Shown: piece after piece, positions 25,273 to 29,855 of the stretch
Position numbering within the stretch: the first letter of the stretch is position 1
Layout of the letters: each line of letters begins with the position of its first letter
Notes under the pieces: generated by a model
Told to the model about the DNA's origin: nothing
Databases searched by the model: none
The model's input: only the letters and a program-made list of their open reading frames with translations
Assembly: GCA_029258405.1 (NCBI GenBank)
Contig: JARHYY010000020.1
Coordinates: 1 to 29,855, forward strand
Origin: Helicobacteraceae bacterium
GTDB taxonomy: Bacteria > Campylobacterota > Campylobacteria > Campylobacterales > Helicobacteraceae
Direction: 5' to 3'
Length of the DNA: 29,855 nucleotides
Position numbers and translations under genes: made by a program

Positions 25273-25280
25273 ATTATACT
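25273..25280. promoter_or_regulatory. Overlapping divergent -10 boxes, thrB / cyclo-ligase
   Basis: ATTATACT gives TATACT on the plus strand (25275-25280) and TATAAT on the minus strand (25273-25278, complement). The plus start codon is 28 bases after its box, the thrB GTG about 57 bases after its own. The two promoters would compete for the same bases. No -35 boxes are evident. Confidence 0.55.
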
Positions 25281-25307
25281 ATTATTCTTAAAAAAATAAG
25301 GAAAAAT

Positions 25308-26009
25308 ATGTATAAAATTCATGCAATAAATAAAAAAGATTTTCGACTGCAAACAAAAAATATTACAAGTAAGATTATCTCTAGACAAAAATTTAGTGAT
25401 TTTTCTGTATCAAATGCCTTGTATAAGATTCTCAAAAAATATGCACAGTTGTATTGCAGTCATAAGCGTGACAGAAAAAAGATAAGCATATTATTATATG
25501 TCCCAATGTCTTCAGAATACAACATCATTCCATTGCTTAAAAAAATAAGGAAATCTTCTATTTTTCATATATTTGTTCCTTTTATGCAAGCTATCAGTTT
25601 TAAAATGGTAAGCTTTCGTATGCCTCTTTTTATGAATAAATTTGGCATTAAAGAACCAATGAATTCAAATTTTAATTCTAATAAAGTAGATATTATAGTG
25701 GTACCTATACTGGGCATTGATAGTCAAGTAAAACGAATAGGCTATGGAAAAGGAATGTATGATAGATTTTATGCAACCCTAAAAAATAAGCCCTTAGTTA
25801 TTTTTGTCGCTCGAGAGTTATTCTATACAAAAAATACAATAACTAATAAATATGATATTAATGCACATATAGTCATCACTAAAAATACTCTTTTAACAAA
25901 GGTGAGAAATAATGACAGAGTGGATTATCCTAAGTTCTATCGCTTCTACCATCATTGCGGGAGCTATCGCATATCTTATTTCCAAAAAAATTCATACAGC
26001 AAACTGTAA
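25308..26009 (+). CDS. 5-formyltetrahydrofolate cyclo-ligase family protein
   Basis: This 233-residue protein resembles 5-formyl-THF cyclo-ligase, which recycles 5-formyl-THF to methenyl-THF with ATP. VDIIVVPILGID (127-138) and GYGKGMYDRF (145-154) are the family P-loop-like block; the usual form is GxGxGYYDR, so the signature is slightly changed. VPMSSEYNI (65-73) matches the substrate-side segment. The last ~32 residues (from 202) run 98 bases into the RNase Y gene in another frame and look like a tail gained by loss of a stop. AAGGAA precedes the ATG. The same gene pair (cyclo-ligase then rny) is recalled in C. jejuni. Confidence 0.8.
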   Translation: MYKIHAINKKDFRLQTKNITSKIISRQKFSDFSVSNALYKILKKYAQLYCSHKRDRKKISILLYVPMSSEYNIIPLLKKIRKSSIFHIFVPFMQAISFKMVSFRMPLFMNKFGIKEPMNSNFNSNKVDIIVVPILGIDSQVKRIGYGKGMYDRFYATLKNKPLVIFVARELFYTKNTITNKYDINAHIVITKNTLLTKVRNNDRVDYPKFYRFYHHCGSYRISYFQKNSYSKL

Positions 26010-27486
26010 AATAGATTTACAAAAAGCCCATGCAAAAGCAGAAGCCATTGAACAAGAAGCAACAACTTTACTTAAAGATGCAAAAAATAAGGCTAAGGAA
26101 ATAGAAGCAGATGCACGAGGACATTATGAGCATGAGATTCAAAAAATCTCCCAAGAATACGAGCATCGCATGCTCCGTATAGAACAGCAAGAAGTAAAAA
26201 ATCAGCAAATTTTAGAACATAAACTTTCGGTTTTAGAAATTGAACGTTCAGAAATCAAACAATATAAAAACTATTTAGATAATGAAATTGCTAAGTATCA
26301 AAAGCTTAAAAAAGATTATAGCAAAAAACTCGAAGAAATATTTCAATCGCTTTGTGATGTAGCTACAATCACGCAAGAACAAGCAAAAGAAATGGCAATC
26401 AGCAAAGCAAAGGAAATAGCAAAAGAACATATTGCGACCATTATTAAAAAATATGAAAACGAAGCAAAGGAAGAAGGACGAAAAAAAGCAAACTATATCC
26501 TAGCTCAAGCTACTACGCGATTTGCGGGTGAGTTTGCATCAGAACGTCTCATTAATGTTGTTGCACTTCCTAATGATGAACTTAAAGGGCGCATTATCGG
26601 AAAAGAAGGACGCAATATAAAAGCCTTAGAAATGCTGTTAGGTGTAGATATTATTATAGACGACACACCCAATGCTATTGTTTTAAGTAGCTTTAATCTT
26701 TATCGTCGTGCAATAGCCACAAGAGTTATTGAAAAACTTGTTGAAGATGGACGCATTCAACCTGCAAAAATTGAGGAAATATATGAGAAGACAAAACAAG
26801 AATATGAAGAAAAAATATTAGAAGAAGGCGAAGAAGTCTTATTAAAACTTGGGCTTGGAAGCAACATGCACGCTGAAATCAAAAAGCTTATTGGACGCTT
26901 AAAATATAGAGCAAGCTATGGGCAAAATGCCTTGGGACATAGCTTGGAGGTAGCAAATTTAGCAGGTATTATAGCAGGAGAGCTAGGAGGTGATGTGAAA
27001 TTAGCAAAAAGGGCTGGTTTATTGCATGATATTGGTAAGGCTTTAACGCATGACTTTGAAGGTAGCCATGTAACACTTGGAGAAGAGATATGCAGGCGAT
27101 ATAATGAACATCCTATCGTTCTTAACGCTATTATGGCTCACCATGGGCATGAAGAAATTAAAAGCATTGAATGTGCTGCAGTTTGTGCAGCAGATGCACT
27201 TTCTTCTGCAAGACCCGGAGCAAGAAGAGAAGTTCTTGAAAATTTCTTGAATCGTGTTAAAGAAATTGAAGAGATAGCTCTATCAAAATGCGGTGTTATT
27301 CAAGCATATGCTATTAATGCGGGGAGAGAATTGCGTGTCATTGTAAATGCGGACATTTTAAGCGACGATGACAGCATTATACTCTCCAGTGAGATTGCTA
27401 AGGAAATAGAAGCACAGGTGCAGTATCCCGGAGATGTTAAAGTAAATGTTATTCGTGAAGTAAGAGCTATCAGCGTAGCACATTAA
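25912..27486 (+). CDS. rny: Ribonuclease Y
   Basis: This 524-residue endoribonuclease starts mRNA decay at the inner membrane. It has one N-terminal membrane helix (4-24), then a long Lys/Glu/Gln coiled coil (about 30-195), a KH RNA-binding domain with GRIIGKEGRN (226-235) and an HD domain with H343 and the His-Asp pair of LLHDIGKAL (370-378). The end has the conserved PGDVKVNVIREVRA. AAAGGTGAG precedes the ATG, supporting this start despite the 98-base overlap with the upstream gene. It is 3 bases upstream of ribD. Confidence 0.97.
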   Translation: MTEWIILSSIASTIIAGAIAYLISKKIHTANCKIDLQKAHAKAEAIEQEATTLLKDAKNKAKEIEADARGHYEHEIQKISQEYEHRMLRIEQQEVKNQQILEHKLSVLEIERSEIKQYKNYLDNEIAKYQKLKKDYSKKLEEIFQSLCDVATITQEQAKEMAISKAKEIAKEHIATIIKKYENEAKEEGRKKANYILAQATTRFAGEFASERLINVVALPNDELKGRIIGKEGRNIKALEMLLGVDIIIDDTPNAIVLSSFNLYRRAIATRVIEKLVEDGRIQPAKIEEIYEKTKQEYEEKILEEGEEVLLKLGLGSNMHAEIKKLIGRLKYRASYGQNALGHSLEVANLAGIIAGELGGDVKLAKRAGLLHDIGKALTHDFEGSHVTLGEEICRRYNEHPIVLNAIMAHHGHEEIKSIECAAVCAADALSSARPGARREVLENFLNRVKEIEEIALSKCGVIQAYAINAGRELRVIVNADILSDDDSIILSSEIAKEIEAQVQYPGDVKVNVIREVRAISVAH

Positions 27487-27489
27487 ACA

Positions 27490-28515
27490 ATGCAAGAAGC
27501 TATATTAGAACTAGCAATTAACGAAGCATGGAAATTCCAAGGTTGCACATTGCCAAACCCTGCTGTTGGAGCTGTTTTACTCGGAAAGCATGGCGAAATT
27601 ATAGCCATAGCTGCACATAAATGTGCAGGAGAGGCACATGCAGAAGTACTTGCCTTGAGAGACGGGCTTAAAGCATTAAAAAATATCGAATGCTTAAGCA
27701 ATAACCCTTTTGAAATTCATCGTTTTATTCTTGAGAATCATAGCAATATATTTAAAGAGTGTTCTTTACTTGTTACGTTAGAACCTTGTAGCCATTCTGG
27801 AAAAACCCCTTCTTGCGCATTGCTCTTAGCAGAGCTGGGTTTAAAGCGTGTAATAATTGGACATCAAGACAATACACTACAAGCACGAGGAGGGGCGGAA
27901 ATTTTAAAGAAGAGTGGTATAATGGTACAATTTATACAAAATACACTTACTGAAAAATTACTATATCCTTTTATATGCCTTCAAAATAATAAAAAATTCA
28001 TATTTTTTAAATATGCTCAAAGACTTGATGGCAGTATTGATCAAGGTATCATTAGCTCTCAAAACTCAAGAAATATAACCCATTATTTTCGAGGTGCAAT
28101 CGATTTACTTGTTATATCAGGGAAAAGCGTACGCATAGATAATCCCTTGCTTGACACGCGATTTGCTAATCACCTTGCCCCTCCAGATGTTCTCATTATT
28201 ACGAATAACAAAAATTCTATTGCCTGCAATTCAGCCCTATTCAGCGTAAAAGGGCGAAAGGTACATTTTGCTCACTCTCCATCTATACTGAAAGAGATTG
28301 CATCCATAGGAGATTATAAAACCATAATGATAGAAGGGGGTGCAAATTTCTTTGAAGGTGTCGAGCAATATTTGGATATGATTGCCATTTTTATTGCTCC
28401 ACAACATAACAAAAATGGCAGGATAAGAATATGCTTCAAGGAAAAATGGAATATATGGCATACCCAACAAATCACAGGCAATGATGATAATATTTTAATA
28501 TGGTTAGGAAAGTAA
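27490..28515 (+). CDS. ribD: Bifunctional riboflavin enzyme RibD (deaminase/reductase)
   Basis: This 341-residue protein carries out the second and third steps of riboflavin synthesis: deamination, then reduction of the ribosylamino-pyrimidine. The N-terminal zinc deaminase has LPNPAVGAVL (21-30), HAE (50-52) and PCSHSGKTPSC (99-109) with zinc cysteines 100 and 109. A ~25-residue insert (67-92, IECLSNN... region) stands between the two motifs. The C-terminal reductase domain (about 168-341) has KYAQRLDGSI, the ISGKSVRIDNPLLDTR block and MIEGGANFFE. No Shine-Dalgarno is seen in the 3-base gap after rny, so coupling is likely. Confidence 0.93.
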   Translation: MQEAILELAINEAWKFQGCTLPNPAVGAVLLGKHGEIIAIAAHKCAGEAHAEVLALRDGLKALKNIECLSNNPFEIHRFILENHSNIFKECSLLVTLEPCSHSGKTPSCALLLAELGLKRVIIGHQDNTLQARGGAEILKKSGIMVQFIQNTLTEKLLYPFICLQNNKKFIFFKYAQRLDGSIDQGIISSQNSRNITHYFRGAIDLLVISGKSVRIDNPLLDTRFANHLAPPDVLIITNNKNSIACNSALFSVKGRKVHFAHSPSILKEIASIGDYKTIMIEGGANFFEGVEQYLDMIAIFIAPQHNKNGRIRICFKEKWNIWHTQQITGNDDNILIWLGK

Positions 28516-28861
28516 AAAACACATAACTATTTTATCAGTGTTTCAACATATTCTTATCATAGGTGTTGCCCCTAACTCAAACCATACAAACATTTCAATA
28601 CATAAAAACTTGACACAGCTTACCATAATTTAAATTATCATTTCATTCAATAAGATAAACAAAGAATCTTGTATATATAGAGATTAATTACTTACATTAT
28701 TGCATTCTTTATTCATAAAATCTACTAGCTCTTTTTAAGGTTTTTTAATATGCACTCTTATAATAATGTAAATTTGTGTTTAAAATCAAAGTGGGAAAAT
28801 TTTGTTAAAAGTGCGATAGGGTGGTTATTTCGAAGGTGTAAAATAGGGCTAAAGCCTATAT
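28516..28861. other. Gene-free stretch holding the right inverted repeat
   Basis: No coding region with a recognisable product is seen here. It contains the repeat copy at 28562-28690 and, beyond it, AT-rich sequence with T-runs. No clear terminator hairpin follows ribD. Confidence 0.6.
28562..28690. repeat. Inverted repeat, right copy
   Basis: The reverse complement of 28576-28690 matches bases 1-115 at about 96 percent. 28562-28575 matches the outer block at about 128-141, with a ~12-base length difference between. It therefore lies in opposite orientation to the left copy, about 28.4 kb away. A TTGACA (28610-28615) is inside, but no well-spaced -10 follows. It stops being comparable at 28691 only because the window begins there. 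Confidence 0.9.
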
Positions 28862-28923
28862 ATGCGTTTGTATAGCTCTTATTGTGCGTTGTGGTGTTTT
28901 TTTGGGCTTTTTTATCAAAAAAA

Positions 28924-28965
28924 AGCTAGTGGACATTTTTTAAAAAACCTAATGGACACTTTAAG
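28924..28965 (-). repeat. Candidate transposase-binding direct repeats
   Basis: Two like-oriented copies, CTAGTGGACATTTTTTAA and CTAATGGACACTTTAAGG, sit with the TGGACA cores 23 bases apart. They lie about 180 bases past the stop of the transposase. On the minus strand they read TGTCCA, a TGT-type end core as used by many DDE elements. Repeated sites near an end fit Mu/Tn7-type transposases, but the true element end is not visible. Confidence 0.4.
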
Positions 28966-29139
28966 GATAATTTTTTTAATACCTTTTATAGATTATAAAT
29001 TTGGTAATTTAAAGCCTTACACTACCAAACTATTAATAATTAGTGATGAGCAATTCTTTTTTCTTGATTTTGTTGCTTTTATAGCAAAGCTGATATGTAA
29101 CATTGAGCTCTTTTATTTTAAAACATTGATAAAGATTTT

Positions 29140-29855
29140 TTATGAAATCATTAGCATGTAGTCATCTATGGCTTTTTGCATGTCTCTTAAGCCCATAAGC
29201 TTAAGGTTGTAAGTCTTTTGCCCTTTTTTAAGGCGTCTTTGTTGTCTTGAAAATAAGAACTCAATAGCTTGCCTTTGAGAGACAGAGTGTCCTATATAAC
29301 CACTTAGCCATTCCATGAGGGCATTTTGCAAGCTCTTAAAATTAGTCTCTATATAAGGTTTGCACCATCCACTATATGCAGGTGTTCTCTCATACTCAAT
29401 CCCTAGCCTAGACATAACCTCTTGTGCATACTTACTCACAAAAGCAGAGCCATTGTCACCCTTTATTTTTTCAGGTTTGCCATATAGAGATATATACTTA
29501 GCCACAGCCCTAGCTACGCCAAGCGAGTTTTCTGTATCGCTTAGATGAAAGCTACACACCCCGCTATAAGTGTCAATAAGGGATATGAGTATATAAGCGC
29601 TCTTGTGCAGCCTCTATGCCAAGCTCCTTAAGCTTATCTACACTAATTATCGCATCAAGGCTTGTGGCATCAATCTCTACAACCTGATTAATAGAGCTTA
29701 CCTTATAATTGCTTACCCCAAACGCTGGCATAAAAGATCCTATTGCAGAGTCTTCGCCCTTTAAGATAAGCTTTGTTTTTAAAGGGTTAGATTGTTTCCA
29801 TTTTTGAACATAAGCCCTTAGTGCTGTGTAGCTCACATACTCGCCCTCTTTGGCG
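29140..29855 (-). pseudogene. DDE (rve/Mu-type) transposase, frameshifted and cut by window edge
   Basis: Two adjacent minus-strand frames together make one integrase-core protein. The upstream frame (window edge to 29573) has YTALRAYVQKWK, a helix-turn-helix-like part, and the first catalytic Asp in VVEIDATSLDAI. It ends at a TGA (29573-29575). The downstream frame (to 29140) is open through AYILISLIDTYSG and holds the second Asp in KGDNGSAFVS and the Glu in KPYIETNF, exactly 35 residues between them (DD35E). The frames join near GAGCGC/TTATAT (about 29590-29600), consistent with a small deletion or +1 shift. GYIGHSVSQRQAIE after the Glu recalls Mu-like transposases. The N-terminus lies outside the window, and the C-terminal domain seems short, so it may be truncated there too. 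Confidence 0.75.

Noticed and set aside
28610..28638. TTGACA inside the inverted repeat as a promoter
   Set aside because: No good -10 at 16-18 bases (only AATTAT), and AT-rich DNA makes such hexamers common.
28862..29161. 99-codon open frame (+) beside the transposase
   Set aside because: Phe/Ile/Leu-rich product typical of AT-rich DNA, spans the candidate transposon-end repeats, overlaps the transposase stop, and has no clear ribosome site.
1..29855. CRISPR array, rRNA genes or riboswitches
   Set aside because: No regularly spaced repeats, no rRNA sequence, and no recognisable riboswitch core (including none before ribD) were seen.

Overview
This window looks like chromosome of an enterohepatic-type Helicobacter (Campylobacterota). 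The evidence is strong AT richness, Campylobacterota-style -10 boxes (TATAAT/TATACT, often without a clear -35), dense head-to-tail genes with 4-base stop/start overlaps, and gene strings that I recall from H. pylori: nucT/poly-E/gmk/tatA/argS (around HP0323-HP0319), pyrD/pqqE/dapA/SDR/pgsA (around HP1011-HP1016) and thrB/ylxR/infB/rbfA/rimP (around HP1050-HP1046). The locus numbers are from memory, not from a search.

Layout. 1-578 is non-coding and carries one copy of a ~130-base inverted repeat, followed by tRNA-Leu(UAG) on the minus strand. 719-3570 is a divergent pair for envelope lipid: an MsbA-type lipid A exporter (-) and a WaaQ-like heptosyltransferase (+). 3629-5578 (-) encodes the most striking product, a secreted 649-residue protein with ricin-B-like N-terminal features. 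It resembles the DUF1561/PF07598 'virulence-modifying' toxin family best known from Leptospira. 5785-7516 holds a YcaD-like MFS transporter and, convergent to it, a NucT-like phospholipase-D-fold nuclease.

7601-19555 is an uninterrupted plus-strand run of twelve genes: acidic poly-E protein with a degenerate receiver-like head, gmk, tatA, argS, pyrD, M16 protease (pqqE), dapA, a FabL-like enoyl-ACP reductase, pgsA, rseP, a small lipoprotein and cmoB. 19599-25216 is a minus-strand run, read thrB, ylxR, infB, rbfA, rimP, wecA-like: homoserine kinase plus a translation-initiation/30S-maturation operon ending in a polyprenyl-phosphate sugar transferase. 25308-28515 (+) carries a 5-formyl-THF cyclo-ligase homologue, RNase Y and RibD. 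28516-29139 has no convincing gene but holds the second, inverted copy of the 5' end repeat and candidate transposase-binding repeats. 29140 to the window end is a frameshifted DDE transposase, cut by the window edge.

Most genes are housekeeping: nucleotide synthesis (gmk, pyrD), lysine/cell wall (dapA), threonine (thrB), riboflavin (ribD), lipid synthesis (fabL-like, pgsA), LPS export and core (msbA, waaQ-like), translation (argS, infB, rbfA, rimP, cmoB), RNA decay (rny). The accessory material worth attention is the putative ricin-lectin exotoxin, the paired inverted repeats that bracket about 28.4 kb, and the decayed transposon at the right edge.
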